Assembly: GCF_900112025.1 (NCBI RefSeq)
Contig: NZ_FOKL01000002.1
Span: 396,339 to 460,338 of the forward strand
Origin: Janthinobacterium sp. 344
GTDB taxonomy: Bacteria; Pseudomonadota; Gammaproteobacteria; Burkholderiales; Burkholderiaceae_D
Direction: 5' to 3'
DNA length: 64,000 bases
The first letter of the stretch is position 1. Each line of letters opens with the position of its first letter. Below, one piece after another: positions 28,244 to 37,742 of this stretch. The notes beneath the pieces are model-generated. The model did not search any database. It was not told the origin of the DNA and worked only from the letters and a program-made list of their open reading frames with translations. A program made the position numbers and the translations under genes.

Positions 28244-29352
28244 ACCTTGATATAGAGCTTGCGCTTGTCCATGGCATACGCGATCAGCCAGCACAGCAGC
28301 ATGAAGCTGACGGCAAACAGCAGCGAGCCCACCCGCGCTGGCGCCCAGCCGGTAAACCACTGCGTGTACAGCCACTGGTACAGATTGCCGCCGCCGGTGC
28401 GCACGGTAAACGCAATGATCACCAGCACTTCCGATACCAGGTAGATAAACAGGGTATTCTTGCCGAAGACTTCAAAGAAGTAAGTCCAGCCCGTCATGTG
28501 ACGCACGTCGATGATGAACATCAGCGTAGCCAGCAGCAGCAAGTCCAGGCCGATGCCCAGCATCACATAGGAGCTGGTCCACAGCTTCTTGTTGATCGGA
28601 AAAACTTCGTTCCAGCACAGGGCCACGGCCACGCAGAGGGCGCCGGCCACGGCCAGCTGAACCAGGCGGGCACGCAGTTGCGCCGGCGCTGTCTGGCGCA
28701 GCAGGCTGCCCGCCAGATAGCCGGCGATGACGTTGACGATGGCCGGCAAGGTGCCAAGGATGCCTTCCGGATCGAAGGCGATGCCTTCGCCATGGTACAG
28801 GTGGCTGTCGCCCAGCAGCAGCAAGTCCAGCTTGGCGGGCGCATTGCCGTGCAGGCTGTAGTCGCCCCACAGGGACAGGATGGCCCAGTAGCCCAGCAGG
28901 GCAACGGCACTGAAGGCCAGCGCGCCGCGCGTCTTCCCGTAATGCAGGATCAGCGCGGCGGCCAGGTAGCACAGGGCAATGCGCTGCAGCACGCCGGGAA
29001 TGCGCGTGAGCGACCACGGCGACCAGGCGAACTGGCCTGCGTCATCGAGCTTGAAGAAGGGGAACCAGTACAACAGGAAGCCGAGTAAAAAGATCAGCGC
29101 GCTGCGCTTGCACAGTTTGGCCAGCACGGCGCCATGGCCCAGATGCTCATACTTCCCCAGCGCAAACGCCATGGCATTGCCGACGACAAACAAAAAGCTG
29201 GGAAACACCAGATCGGTCAAGGTAAAGCCATGCCATTCGGCATGCAAAAACGGCGCATACACGGCCCCCCAATCACCCGGCGTATTGACGACGATCATCA
29301 GGGCCACGGTCAGGCCGCGCAAGACGTCGAGGGCAAGATAGCGCTGGCTCAT
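28240..29352 (-). CDS. nagX: NagX-like membrane acyltransferase (COG4299), copy 2
   Basis: 370 residues, many membrane helices; starts RYLALDVLRGLTVALMIVVN and continues LTDLVFPSFLFVVGNAMAF, clearly homologous to copy 1 but well diverged. The His-rich HLG/HGFTL region after helix 1 is where the acetyl-transfer histidine of the family is expected. It overlaps the chitinase gene upstream by 4 bases (ATGA), so it is made with the chitinase and TonB receptors, which suggests acetylation of glucosamine residues released from partially deacetylated chitin. Confidence 0.87.
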   Translation of the reverse strand: MSQRYLALDVLRGLTVALMIVVNTPGDWGAVYAPFLHAEWHGFTLTDLVFPSFLFVVGNAMAFALGKYEHLGHGAVLAKLCKRSALIFLLGFLLYWFPFFKLDDAGQFAWSPWSLTRIPGVLQRIALCYLAAALILHYGKTRGALAFSAVALLGYWAILSLWGDYSLHGNAPAKLDLLLLGDSHLYHGEGIAFDPEGILGTLPAIVNVIAGYLAGSLLRQTAPAQLRARLVQLAVAGALCVAVALCWNEVFPINKKLWTSSYVMLGIGLDLLLLATLMFIIDVRHMTGWTYFFEVFGKNTLFIYLVSEVLVIIAFTVRTGGGNLYQWLYTQWFTGWAPARVGSLLFAVSFMLLCWLIAYAMDKRKLYIKV

Positions 29353-30656
29353 GGCTTGCCCTGCGACAGGACAGGCGCCAGTGCCGTGCCCAGCACATGC
29401 TGCGCATCGCCGCTCAATTCCCAGAACATGCCGCCACGCAGGCCCTTGTCGCGGATATAGCGCACTTTACCCGCCACCGATTGCGCATCCTCATAACTGA
29501 TGAAGACGCCACTGTCGCGGTTATACAGATACGGCACTTGCGACGCGCTATTCCAGTAGCGCTGGAAACCGCGCGCGCCCTGGCCGTCCACCAGGTAGCC
29601 CTGCTCGACCAGGTGGCGATACGTAAAGGTGGGCGAACCGTCATTGCCGCTGGCCGCGCCCTGGCATGCCTGGTACAGGCCATCGCCGCGCGGGCCGGCG
29701 GCGCACTGTTTCCAGCCATAGCCATAAAAGGGCACACCCAGCACCAGCTTGTCCGCCGGCACGCCGGCGCGCAGGAAGCGCGTCACGGTGGCGTCCGCAT
29801 GCAGATGTTTCCCGCCCTGCGGATCGTGCTGGTCGGCATACAGGGGGGCCAATTGGCCATTCTCGGCATCCCATACGCCACGGTAGTCATAGGTCATCAG
29901 ATTGATCCAGTCCAGTTGCGCCGCCAGGCGCGCCATCCAGCCCGGCGCTGCATCGCTGTCGTCGGTCAGGCTGGCGTGGGCGCCCGCGGCGATGGTGATC
30001 AGGTAATGGCGACCTGCGGCCTGTTTGCCTGCGTGCTCGAAGGCGCTGCGCAATTCGGCGGCCAGCCGCACGTAGTTTTCCTTGTCGTCGCTGCGGTGGC
30101 AGACCTTGCCCTCGATGCAGGGGATGCCGCCCGTGGCAGGATGTTCCCAGTCGATATCGACGCCGTCGAGGCCGTGCCGGCGCACCAGTTCCAGCGCCGA
30201 GGCGATAAAGGCCTGGCGCGCGGCTGGCGTGGCGGCCACGTCCGAAAAGCGGTTCGACCAGATCCAGCCGCCCACCGACAGCAGGACGCGCAAGCGGGGA
30301 TGCTGCCGCTTGAGTGCGATGAGCTTGCGCAAGTTTTCCGCATCGGCCCGGGGTGCCGGCAAGACGATGCTGCCATTCGCGGGCCGCGACGGCTGGCCCT
30401 GCGCATCCAGGCAGGCACTCACGCCGCCGCCATCGGGCGCGGGATTGCCATGTTCGCCATCCCAGCAGATATCGGCAAACGCATACTGGATCAGGCTGAC
30501 GTTGCCCGCGCGAATATTGGTCTCGGTGACAGGGAAGTCGGCCGATTTCCAGCCGGGATAATAGGCCACCACTTCCGGCGCGGGGGCCGGCGCGGCGGCA
30601 GCGGCAAGCGCAGCCAAGGGCAGCGCGCAGGCAACAAACAGGGCGTGTAATTTCAT
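29349..30656 (-). CDS. GH18 chitinase
   Basis: 435 residues. A signal peptide (1 to about 22) predicts export. VVAYYPGWKSADFPV opens the TIM barrel, RVLLSVGGWIWSNRFSDV is the SxGG motif strand, and GLDGVDIDWEHPATGG is the DxxDxDxE catalytic motif with the acid/base Glu intact. LDWINLMTYDYRGVWD follows, with the later MTYD positioning residues. No chitin-binding module is present, so it probably cleaves soluble chitooligosaccharides or acts in the periplasm. It lies between TonB receptor 1 and NagX copy 2 on the same strand. Confidence 0.92.
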   Translation of the reverse strand: MKLHALFVACALPLAALAAAAAPAPAPEVVAYYPGWKSADFPVTETNIRAGNVSLIQYAFADICWDGEHGNPAPDGGGVSACLDAQGQPSRPANGSIVLPAPRADAENLRKLIALKRQHPRLRVLLSVGGWIWSNRFSDVAATPAARQAFIASALELVRRHGLDGVDIDWEHPATGGIPCIEGKVCHRSDDKENYVRLAAELRSAFEHAGKQAAGRHYLITIAAGAHASLTDDSDAAPGWMARLAAQLDWINLMTYDYRGVWDAENGQLAPLYADQHDPQGGKHLHADATVTRFLRAGVPADKLVLGVPFYGYGWKQCAAGPRGDGLYQACQGAASGNDGSPTFTYRHLVEQGYLVDGQGARGFQRYWNSASQVPYLYNRDSGVFISYEDAQSVAGKVRYIRDKGLRGGMFWELSGDAQHVLGTALAPVLSQGKP

Positions 30657-30691
30657 GATGTGAATCTCGCTACAAAAAAAGAAACAAATAA

Positions 30692-30712
30692 ACCGGCGCG
30701 CACGGCGCCGGT
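30692..30712 (-). terminator. hairpin between TonB receptor 1 and the chitinase gene
   Basis: ACCGGCGC (30692-30699), loop GCACG, GCGCCGGT (30705-30712). On the minus strand T-rich sequence starts only after TTTATTTGTTTC, so it may partially terminate or act as a processing or stabilising hairpin that lowers chitinase expression relative to the receptor. Confidence 0.45.
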
Positions 30713-30767
30713 CAGGCAGGACACCGCCCCGGCAGGCAAGCGCCGGAGCAAGCTTGCGCCACGGGTC

Positions 30768-33488
30768 TTACAGCTTGGCGCGCAAGCCAAAGTAATACTG
30801 GCGGCCATTCGCATACAGCGCCGTCGGCTGGTCCTGGTTGGCGCCGTAATACTTGAGCACCGGGTTGTTCAGGTTCAGCACGTCGAAGGTCAGCGAGTAA
30901 CGCTCGTTGATCTTGTAGTTGAGCGACGCGGCCAGGTTGCCCACGCCATGCACATACTGGGGCGAGCTGCTGAACAGGCCGGCCAGGAAACTGGAGCGGT
31001 AGGTATAGGCCAGGCGTGCGCTCAGGCGTTCATCTTCGTAATAGCCTTCCAGGTTATAAGTGCCGCGCGAGCTGCCCACCACGGCGGCGCCATCATCCGC
31101 CTTGCCATCCGTATAGGTGTAGTTGCCCACCACGCCGAAGCCGCCCCACAAGCCCTGCTGATAGCTGAGTTCCACACCCTTGTTGCTGGCGCCGATATTC
31201 GTCGGCGACTGGATCACATAGGTGTTGAATTTCTTGAAGGTATTATTGTAGTAGGTCACGGGCGCCGTGCCGAACGTCACGTACGATGCCATGTCCATAT
31301 AAAAGGCGCCCACCGACAGCATGGCCTTCGGCGCGAAATACCACTCCAGCGTGGCATCGTAGTTGGTCGAGCGGATCGGTTTCAAGTCCGGATTGCCGCC
31401 CGTGCCCGTCAGCAGCTGGTCGTTCAGGTTGACGGCGCCCACCAGCGCGCTGTAGTCGGCGCGCGCCATGGTTTTCGCCACCGCCGCGCGGGCCACCAGG
31501 TCCTTGCTCAAGTCAAACTTGATGTTTGCGCTCGGTAACACGTCCGTGTAGCTGTGCTTGACGATGGTGGGGGTATAGGTGCCAAAGATGTTTTCCTGGC
31601 CGATCGGGTTCTCGCCGCCCGGCACGTTCGTCACCGTCGTCTGCTGCGTGCGCACCACGCGCACGCCCACATTGCCGCGCCACTTGTTGCCAGCCAGGTT
31701 GGCCATGATATACGCGGCGCTATCCTTTTCCTTCACGTCCAGCTCGGCCGGCCAGTTGCGCGAGTTCGGGCCGCCCGAATTGTCGTACTTGTTCGCCCAC
31801 GCCACCAGGTCGGCCGGATCGAGCTGCCAGTAGCGGCCTTGCGCGTTGCCGCCCAGTCCCTTGCCATAGTCGCCGGGATACGTGCCGCCATTCCACTTCG
31901 GCAAGGGCGCGTTCGTCGTGCCGTCGCATACGGCGCAGCTGCGGTTTTCCGGCCACGCCACATTACGGTGGTGTTCCGCATAGCGGGCGCCGAACTTCAG
32001 CGATTCCAGCACGCCATAATCCATGCTCAACTCGCCATCGGCCTGGCCGTATTTTTCCGTGTCCAGGGTTTCCACGTGGGAACCCCAGGCCGACGCCGTC
32101 ACCACGTTGGTAAATTTGGAGATGTCGAGGCCAGGGAAATTCAGCCTGGCCGGCGACAGGCCGTTCAGCTGGTACGACACGCCCACGCTCGTCAAGCCCG
32201 CCTCATAGCCGAGGTCGACGGGTGTTTCGCCGATGCCGCGCGTGTAGCCCAGGCTGCCCGTGATGCGCAGGCGCTCGCTGGCGCGGTAGCTGCCGTTGAC
32301 GTCGATGTAGGCCGTCGACGAGTTCGAGCCGGGGCGGTAGATCTGGTCGACCAGGGCCGGATACAGCTGGCCGTTGTAGGGCGTGGTGGCATTGGCTGCA
32401 GGAAATTGCGACGCGGGAAAATCGGCCGCCACCAGGGTATTGTTCTTGACGGTGAACGTGGCCGGAATGACGCCCACATGCTTGCCGTCATTGTCGACGG
32501 CGTTCAGGTTGGCGCCGGGCTGGTTATAAAAGCTGCGGTTGTAATTGGCTGCGTCCAGCTTGGAATAGAAGCCGTTGACGTCGAGCATCAAATCAGACGT
32601 CGGCTTGAATTGCAGGTCGACGCTGCCGCCCTGGCGCTTGCGCACCTGTTCGAACAGGGCCGAGTTGATGCCCAGCGGCGCCAGCACGCCGGCCAGTTCC
32701 GGATGCTGTTGCGCGGCCGGGCTATTGGCGTCGATGGCACCGTAGCCGAAGAATTCCTGGCCGTCGCGGCGCTCGTGGCGCTTCTCGGAAAACACCTGGA
32801 ACAGCACGCCCATGGTCTTCGCCTCGTTCTTCCAGTTGAACAGGGCATTCATTTGCGGGTCCGTCTTGCCCGGCAAGTCCGCGTAGATGGCTTGCACGGC
32901 CAGTTCGGCCGTGAACGGCTGCTTGAAACTGAGCGGCTTGCGCGTCTCGATATTGATGGAGCCTGCCACGCCGCCCTCCACCAGGTCGGCCTGGGCGCTC
33001 TTTTGCACCGTGACCCGGCTGACGATTTCCGACGGCAGCAGGGCGAAGCTGACGCTGCGTCCCACGGTGCCCACCTGGTCGGTGACGAACCAGTCGCCCG
33101 TGCCGACGGCGTGGCCGTTGATCAGGGTTTGCGTCAGGCTGGGGCTGGTGCCACGGATGCTGACGCGGTCGTTTTCGGAAAAGCCGCCCTCGCCGCCAGC
33201 CGACGAGGAGATATTTACGCCCGGCACGCGCTGCACGGCGTCGGCCACGTTCTTGTCGGGCAGCTTGCCGATGTCTTCGGCGCTGACGACGTCGATCACG
33301 GAATCGCTGTTGCGCTTCTGGCTCAGCGACTGCTCCAGCGAGGCGCGGATGCCGGTGACGACCACTTCGGCCATGGGTTCGGCGGGTTTTTCCGCGGCCA
33401 CGGGCTGCGCCTGCACCGGCAGGCTCAGCACGAGCGTGGCGCACGCCCAGGCGATGGGCGTAAGGACGGTACTCAATGATCGTTGCAT
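30768..33488 (-). CDS. TonB-dependent receptor 1 (amino-sugar/chitin locus)
   Basis: 906 residues from the ATG at 33488, chosen for AGGAG 5 bases upstream; the longer open frame has no ribosome site. A signal peptide (to about residue 27) is followed by the TonB box region EVVVTGIRASLEQSLSQKR, the plug (SAEDIGKLPDKNVADAVQRVPGV, cut here as AEDIGKLPDKNVADAVQRV) and a 22-strand barrel ending in ...YYFGLRAKL. This is the receptor subfamily abundant in Xanthomonas and Caulobacter for plant and chitin oligosaccharides. No N-terminal STN signalling domain, so it is a transporter, not a transducer. Confidence 0.93.
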   Translation of the reverse strand: MQRSLSTVLTPIAWACATLVLSLPVQAQPVAAEKPAEPMAEVVVTGIRASLEQSLSQKRNSDSVIDVVSAEDIGKLPDKNVADAVQRVPGVNISSSAGGEGGFSENDRVSIRGTSPSLTQTLINGHAVGTGDWFVTDQVGTVGRSVSFALLPSEIVSRVTVQKSAQADLVEGGVAGSINIETRKPLSFKQPFTAELAVQAIYADLPGKTDPQMNALFNWKNEAKTMGVLFQVFSEKRHERRDGQEFFGYGAIDANSPAAQQHPELAGVLAPLGINSALFEQVRKRQGGSVDLQFKPTSDLMLDVNGFYSKLDAANYNRSFYNQPGANLNAVDNDGKHVGVIPATFTVKNNTLVAADFPASQFPAANATTPYNGQLYPALVDQIYRPGSNSSTAYIDVNGSYRASERLRITGSLGYTRGIGETPVDLGYEAGLTSVGVSYQLNGLSPARLNFPGLDISKFTNVVTASAWGSHVETLDTEKYGQADGELSMDYGVLESLKFGARYAEHHRNVAWPENRSCAVCDGTTNAPLPKWNGGTYPGDYGKGLGGNAQGRYWQLDPADLVAWANKYDNSGGPNSRNWPAELDVKEKDSAAYIMANLAGNKWRGNVGVRVVRTQQTTVTNVPGGENPIGQENIFGTYTPTIVKHSYTDVLPSANIKFDLSKDLVARAAVAKTMARADYSALVGAVNLNDQLLTGTGGNPDLKPIRSTNYDATLEWYFAPKAMLSVGAFYMDMASYVTFGTAPVTYYNNTFKKFNTYVIQSPTNIGASNKGVELSYQQGLWGGFGVVGNYTYTDGKADDGAAVVGSSRGTYNLEGYYEDERLSARLAYTYRSSFLAGLFSSSPQYVHGVGNLAASLNYKINERYSLTFDVLNLNNPVLKYYGANQDQPTALYANGRQYYFGLRAKL

Positions 33489-33609
33489 GTTATCTCCTGA
33501 AATCCGGCTGCCCTGGACAGTCCGGCCTGACGTTAGTAAGGATGATGCACCCGCTGCCGGCAGGAACCATGAACGGCGACGAAGCGCACGATACGGTGGA
33601 AATACGGAT

Positions 33610-33642
33610 AAAAAAATGGCGGAGCCAACAGCGCTCCGCCAT
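33610..33642 (-). terminator. terminator after TonB receptor 2
   Basis: ATGGCGGAGC (33616-33625), loop CAACAGC, GCTCCGCCAT (33633-33642), with a run of A on the plus strand (33610-33616), so six or more T follow the stem on the minus strand. It separates the receptor 2 transcript from receptor 1. Confidence 0.85.
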
Positions 33643-33694
33643 GTGTCATGCCATCCCGGGTGTCCGCCGGGAGGCATCAACTGAGTCAAACGTC

Positions 33695-36418
33695 TTACAT
33701 CTTGCCTTGCAGTGCCAGGTAGATCTGACGGCCATTCTTGTAGAACGCGCCTGGCATGTCGTCCGCACCGGCGGTCTTGATGATCGAACGCGACAGCGGA
33801 TTGTTCAGGTCCTTGCCGTCCAGGGTGATGGCCAGGTTTTCCGTCAGCTGGTAGGCGATCGATGCCGACAGGCTGCCGATGCCAGCCTGGTAGGCGGCGC
33901 TGCGGCGCGAGGTGCCGTTCAGGAATTCCGAACGGTAGCTATACGTCAGGCGTGCGCTGAACTTGGCGTTCTCAAAGAAGGCGCCCAGGTTGTACGCGCT
34001 CTTCGAGGTGCCGATCATGGTGCACTCGCCGCTATCGCCGCATGGCGAACCCTTGACGTTGCCCGTTTCCTTGCCATCGGTATAGGTGTAGTTGGCATTC
34101 ACACCGAAGCCTGCCGGCAATGCTTGCACGTAGGCCAGCTCCAGACCCTTGACTTCCGCCGTGGTGTTGGTTGGCGTGCCCACTTCATACTGCGTGAACT
34201 TGTTCTGCAACTGGTTGTAGAACGTCGTCACGCCCTTGCCGTAGGTCACATAACCATCCAGCGAGGAGTAGAAAATGCCAGCCGAAACCATCGACTTCGG
34301 CGCGAAGTACCATTCCACGCCCACGTCGGCGTTGTTCGAACGGATAGGACGCAGGTTAGGATTGCCGGCGTTGCCGTCCAGCTGGTTGTCGCGCAGATCC
34401 AGCCCAGCCATCATGCCCAGTTCAGGACGGGCCATGGTGCGGCTGATGCCGAAACGGCCGATGATGTCCTTCGTCACGTCCAGGCGGAAGTTGGCGCTAG
34501 GCAGGAAATCATTGTACGTGTTGGTGTAGTTCTTGATTTCGTACTGGGCGGCCGGGTTCAGCTCGTAGCGGTTGACGTCTTCCTTGGTGTGCACGTAGCG
34601 CACGCCGAAGTTACCCGACAAGCCTTCGGTGCTGAAGTTCGCCATCGCGTACACCGACTGGGTCGGCTCCTTGATGTTGAACTCGGACTGGCGCAGGTTG
34701 CCTTCGTACGTGGCGTTCTCCTTGAGCCACTTGTTGACGCTCGCTTGCGAGAACGTCCAGTAACCGGCGCCATTCACGCCCAGATCGTTGAAGTTGCTTG
34801 GGAACGAAGTCAGGCCGTTCATCGGCAGGTTGGCGGTGACACCCAGCGATGGCTTGGCGACGATGCCGATGGCGGTCAGGTCACGCTTGTGTTCCGCCAC
34901 GCGGGCGCCAAATTCCACCGACGAGATCGCTGGCAGATCCAGTTTCAGGATACCGTCGATCTGGCCATAGGTTTCCTTGTCGTTCGCGGTAACGTGCGAG
35001 CCATAGGTGTAAGGCGTTGCCTGACGGCCACCGATCGAGAACTTGTCGGCGCCCGGCGTATCGTAGATCACGCCATGGCTGGCGCCGTTCTGGGTATAGC
35101 CGCCGCCCGTCCAAGGCATCCAAACGCCCAGCGCGCCACTTTCCGTATTGCCGACGCCCTTGGTCGTGCCGACCTTGCCCGAGAAGGTCAGGCGGTCATT
35201 GACGCGGTACTTGGCATCGACGTTGAAGAAGTCGGACTTGCTTTCCGCCACGGGACGGCTGAACTCTTCCTGCACGGCGCTGGAGTAGCCGGCGCAGATG
35301 GCGCCGCAGTTGGCAGGCACGGTGGTGTGCAGGCCGGTCACGATGCCGCCTTTATAGGTACCGGTAATATTGCCGACCGGATAACCACCCTTGCTGCCTG
35401 TTTCCAGGCCGACGGTCTGGATGAAGTTATGGTTGATGTTCGGTGCATCAAGTTCCGAGTGGAACAGGCTAAAGTCCAGCGTCAGCGCGCTGCTCGGCTT
35501 GATCTGCACGTCGATCAGGCCGCCCTTGCGCGTACGTTCCTGTTCGAACCACGCGGTGCCGCCCATGTAGTTGACGCGGCCGCCAGCCGAACCAGGCAAG
35601 GCGCCAGCGACTGCCGAATCCGCAGCAACGGCGTCATACCAGACGCCATTTTCCTGGCCGACGCGGCTCAGCTTGCGCTTCTGATAGAAGCCCTGCAGCA
35701 TCACGCCCATGGTGCTGGTGTCGTTCTTCCAGTTGATCATGCCGCTGACTTGCGGATCTTTCTTGCCCGAGTTGGACGAGTACACGGCGCCCAGGCTGAC
35801 CTGACCCGTAATTTGTTTCTTGAAGTCCAGCGGTTTGCGCGATTCGATATCGATCACGCCCTGCGCGCCGCCTTCCAGCAGATTTGCTTGCGAACCCTTG
35901 TGCACGGTGACACGGCCGATCAGTTCGGATGGGAACAGCGAGAAGCTGACGCTGCGGCCGCCGCCGATGATATTGTCGGCAAACCAGTCGCCACTGCTGA
36001 CCGAGTGGCCATTGAAAGTGGTCAGGGTCAGGCCGAACGGTGTGCCGCGCAGTGCCACGCGGTCATTCTCGCCAAAGCTGCCTTCGTTGCCGCCGGCGGC
36101 AGCGACGCTGACGCCTGGCACGCGTTGCAGGGAGTCGGCGATGTTTTTGTCCGGCATCTTGCCCACGTCTTCCGCCGTGATCACTTCGACCAGGCTGTCG
36201 GAATTGCGTTTTTGGTTCAAGGATTGTTGCAGCGATGCGCGAATACCCGTCACGACGACGGTCTGGCTGTCATCAGCATCAGCCGTTGCAGCCGGCTTTG
36301 CTGCCACGGCGTCCTGCGCATGCGCCGAGAAACTCGCGCCTGCCATCAACATAGCCACAGCAGCGGCGATCGGCGTCAAATTGCGTGCTGTAGAGCTAGC
36401 TGTCAAATTGCGTTTCAT
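33695..36418 (-). CDS. TonB-dependent receptor 2 (amino-sugar/chitin locus)
   Basis: 907 residues. Signal peptide ending SAHAQ (about 35), TonB-box area QTVVVTGIRASLQQSLNQKR, plug with AEDVGKMPDKNIADSLQRVPGV (cut here as DVGKMPDKNIADSLQRV) and a barrel ending in ...IYLALQGKM. It is a paralogue of receptor 1 with the same architecture and no STN domain. GGGGGAG lies 5-10 bases before the ATG. Two receptors in tandem suggest ligands of different length or acetylation. Upstream lies the AATACCAG-containing region. Confidence 0.93.
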   Translation of the reverse strand: MKRNLTASSTARNLTPIAAAVAMLMAGASFSAHAQDAVAAKPAATADADDSQTVVVTGIRASLQQSLNQKRNSDSLVEVITAEDVGKMPDKNIADSLQRVPGVSVAAAGGNEGSFGENDRVALRGTPFGLTLTTFNGHSVSSGDWFADNIIGGGRSVSFSLFPSELIGRVTVHKGSQANLLEGGAQGVIDIESRKPLDFKKQITGQVSLGAVYSSNSGKKDPQVSGMINWKNDTSTMGVMLQGFYQKRKLSRVGQENGVWYDAVAADSAVAGALPGSAGGRVNYMGGTAWFEQERTRKGGLIDVQIKPSSALTLDFSLFHSELDAPNINHNFIQTVGLETGSKGGYPVGNITGTYKGGIVTGLHTTVPANCGAICAGYSSAVQEEFSRPVAESKSDFFNVDAKYRVNDRLTFSGKVGTTKGVGNTESGALGVWMPWTGGGYTQNGASHGVIYDTPGADKFSIGGRQATPYTYGSHVTANDKETYGQIDGILKLDLPAISSVEFGARVAEHKRDLTAIGIVAKPSLGVTANLPMNGLTSFPSNFNDLGVNGAGYWTFSQASVNKWLKENATYEGNLRQSEFNIKEPTQSVYAMANFSTEGLSGNFGVRYVHTKEDVNRYELNPAAQYEIKNYTNTYNDFLPSANFRLDVTKDIIGRFGISRTMARPELGMMAGLDLRDNQLDGNAGNPNLRPIRSNNADVGVEWYFAPKSMVSAGIFYSSLDGYVTYGKGVTTFYNQLQNKFTQYEVGTPTNTTAEVKGLELAYVQALPAGFGVNANYTYTDGKETGNVKGSPCGDSGECTMIGTSKSAYNLGAFFENAKFSARLTYSYRSEFLNGTSRRSAAYQAGIGSLSASIAYQLTENLAITLDGKDLNNPLSRSIIKTAGADDMPGAFYKNGRQIYLALQGKM

Positions 36419-36807
36419 GTACTCCCCCTTGATTTAGGCCCCAGGATTGGAACCTTTTCATTTTTAATGTAGGTCTTCTTTCCAGCCCACCCGCTCGCGC
36501 CGGCATGCTGCAGACCCTTCGGTACAACCACTTACAAAACCAATTCAACGCCAATATACTACTATCCAATACCAGAACACTACCAGTTGCAACTTTTTTT
36601 TTATAACGTTGTTTGAATCACACAGACCACTTCACTTGAATCAATCTGTAGCCCGTATGACAGGACCAAATACCGGCGAGACAAATGAGAAATTGTTGGC
36701 CTGATAATTCAAATTGGTTTTATGACGGTCTTTTTTGGTATTATCCAGCGACACAAAACAGATACAGAGCGCGTCTGCAACGCGCCGTCACGGAGACCCT
36801 CAAGCGT
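36419..36807. other. 389-base divergent regulatory gap
   Basis: AT-rich region between TonB receptor 2 and the second GntR gene; contains the AATACCAG/TGGTATT motifs noted above and no gene. Confidence 0.6.
36523..36742. promoter_or_regulatory. AATACCA-motif region between TonB receptor 2 and the second GntR gene
   Basis: This AT-rich divergent gap (36419-36807) has AATACCAG at 36568-36575, CTACCAG at 36580-36586, ACAACCACTTAC near 36524 and the inverse TGGTATT at 36736-36742. The core matches elements upstream of the kinase-nagA operon. It is placed to control both the receptor operon and the regulator gene. Confidence 0.45.
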
Positions 36808-37548
36808 ATGACCACCCTGGCTCACATCATGCAAGGCCTGGGGCAGACGAGTAGCCTGCCCCTGTACCAGCAACTGCAGCGCGCCCTGCGCGAAGCGATC
36901 GACAAACGCATCCTCGGCCCTGACGAAGCGCTGCCGGCCGAACGCCAGCTGGCCAGCGACCTCGCCGTCTCGCGCATCACCGTGCGCAAGGCCATCGACG
37001 GCCTGGTCAACGAAGGCTTGCTGGTGCGGCGTCCCGGTTCGGGCAATTTCATCAATACGCGCATCGAAAAGAACTTCGCCAAACTGACCTCGTTTTCCGA
37101 GGACATGCGGGCGCGCGGACGCACGCCGCGCAGCGTCTGGCTCAAGCGCTCCGAGGGAACTGTCACGCCGGAAGAAGCCTTGCGCCTGCGGCTGTCGCCG
37201 GGCGCCCCCGTCTACCGCTTCCACCGCATCCGCTATGCGGACGAGGTGCCGATGTGCCTGGAATACGCCACCATCGTGGCCAGCTGCCTGCCGGCACTCG
37301 ATGCCGTCGACATCTCCATGTACGACGCGCTGGAACAGGCGGGCAACCGCCCCGTGCGGGCATTGCAGCGCCTGAGCGCGCTGTTGCTGACGGGGGAGCA
37401 GGCCAGTTTGCTGCAGGCGGAGGAAGGCGATGCGGGCCTGTCGGTGGAGCGGCTGGGTTTTTTGCGCGATGGACGGGCCGTGGAATTTTGCCGCTCTTAC
37501 TTCCGCGGCGATATGTATGACTTCGTGGCCGAATTAAGTACCAATTAA
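36808..37548 (+). CDS. second GntR/UTRA transcriptional regulator
   Basis: 246 residues from the ATG at 36808; the longer frame begins in the AT-rich regulatory gap and is unlikely to be coding. Winged helix: LYQQLQRALREAIDKRIL and ALPAERQLASDLAVSRITVRK, shortened here to ERQLASDLAVSRITVRK. UTRA domain follows (GSGNFINTRIEKNFAKLTSFS onward; cut here as FINTRIEKNFAKLTSFS). Clear paralogue of the regulator at 15.9 kb, sharing the TSFSE linker. Divergent from the receptor 2 operon, which it most likely controls. Confidence 0.88.
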   Translation: MTTLAHIMQGLGQTSSLPLYQQLQRALREAIDKRILGPDEALPAERQLASDLAVSRITVRKAIDGLVNEGLLVRRPGSGNFINTRIEKNFAKLTSFSEDMRARGRTPRSVWLKRSEGTVTPEEALRLRLSPGAPVYRFHRIRYADEVPMCLEYATIVASCLPALDAVDISMYDALEQAGNRPVRALQRLSALLLTGEQASLLQAEEGDAGLSVERLGFLRDGRAVEFCRSYFRGDMYDFVAELSTN

Positions 37549-37590
37549 TACCAGTTTCACGCTTTTCTCAATACCAGAGAAAACCACTTA
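37547..37590. promoter_or_regulatory. paired AATACCAG motifs downstream of the second GntR gene
   Basis: AATACCAG at 37547-37554 (running out of the stop codon) and at 37570-37577, then AAACCACTTA at 37581-37590. They repeat the candidate operator core, but no forward gene follows; the convergent Lnt-like gene ends at 37743. They could be an unmapped promoter or a decoy cluster. Confidence 0.3.
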
Positions 37591-37742
37591 TTGCAGTGCA
37601 ATATATATTCCGGCATTGCGCCTATATATATGCGGCAGCCGTGTCATCATCATGGGCGATTATGTGCCTGCCCCGCTATTAATATGAAAAGGCGCGGCGC
37701 GGCGGTGTGTTTGCGCATTGCAGCAAAATGAAGGAGGTCCTG

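Noticed and set aside
33654..33671. TCCCGG...CCGGGA hairpin after TonB receptor 2
   Set aside because: Short stem without a T-run, next to a much stronger terminator; no separate function needed.
33476..36472. 998-codon open frame on the plus strand opposite TonB receptor 2
   Set aside because: The minus strand carries an unmistakable TonB receptor with signal peptide, plug motifs and ribosome site. The antisense frame has no domain or ribosome site and is explained by high GC with biased third positions.
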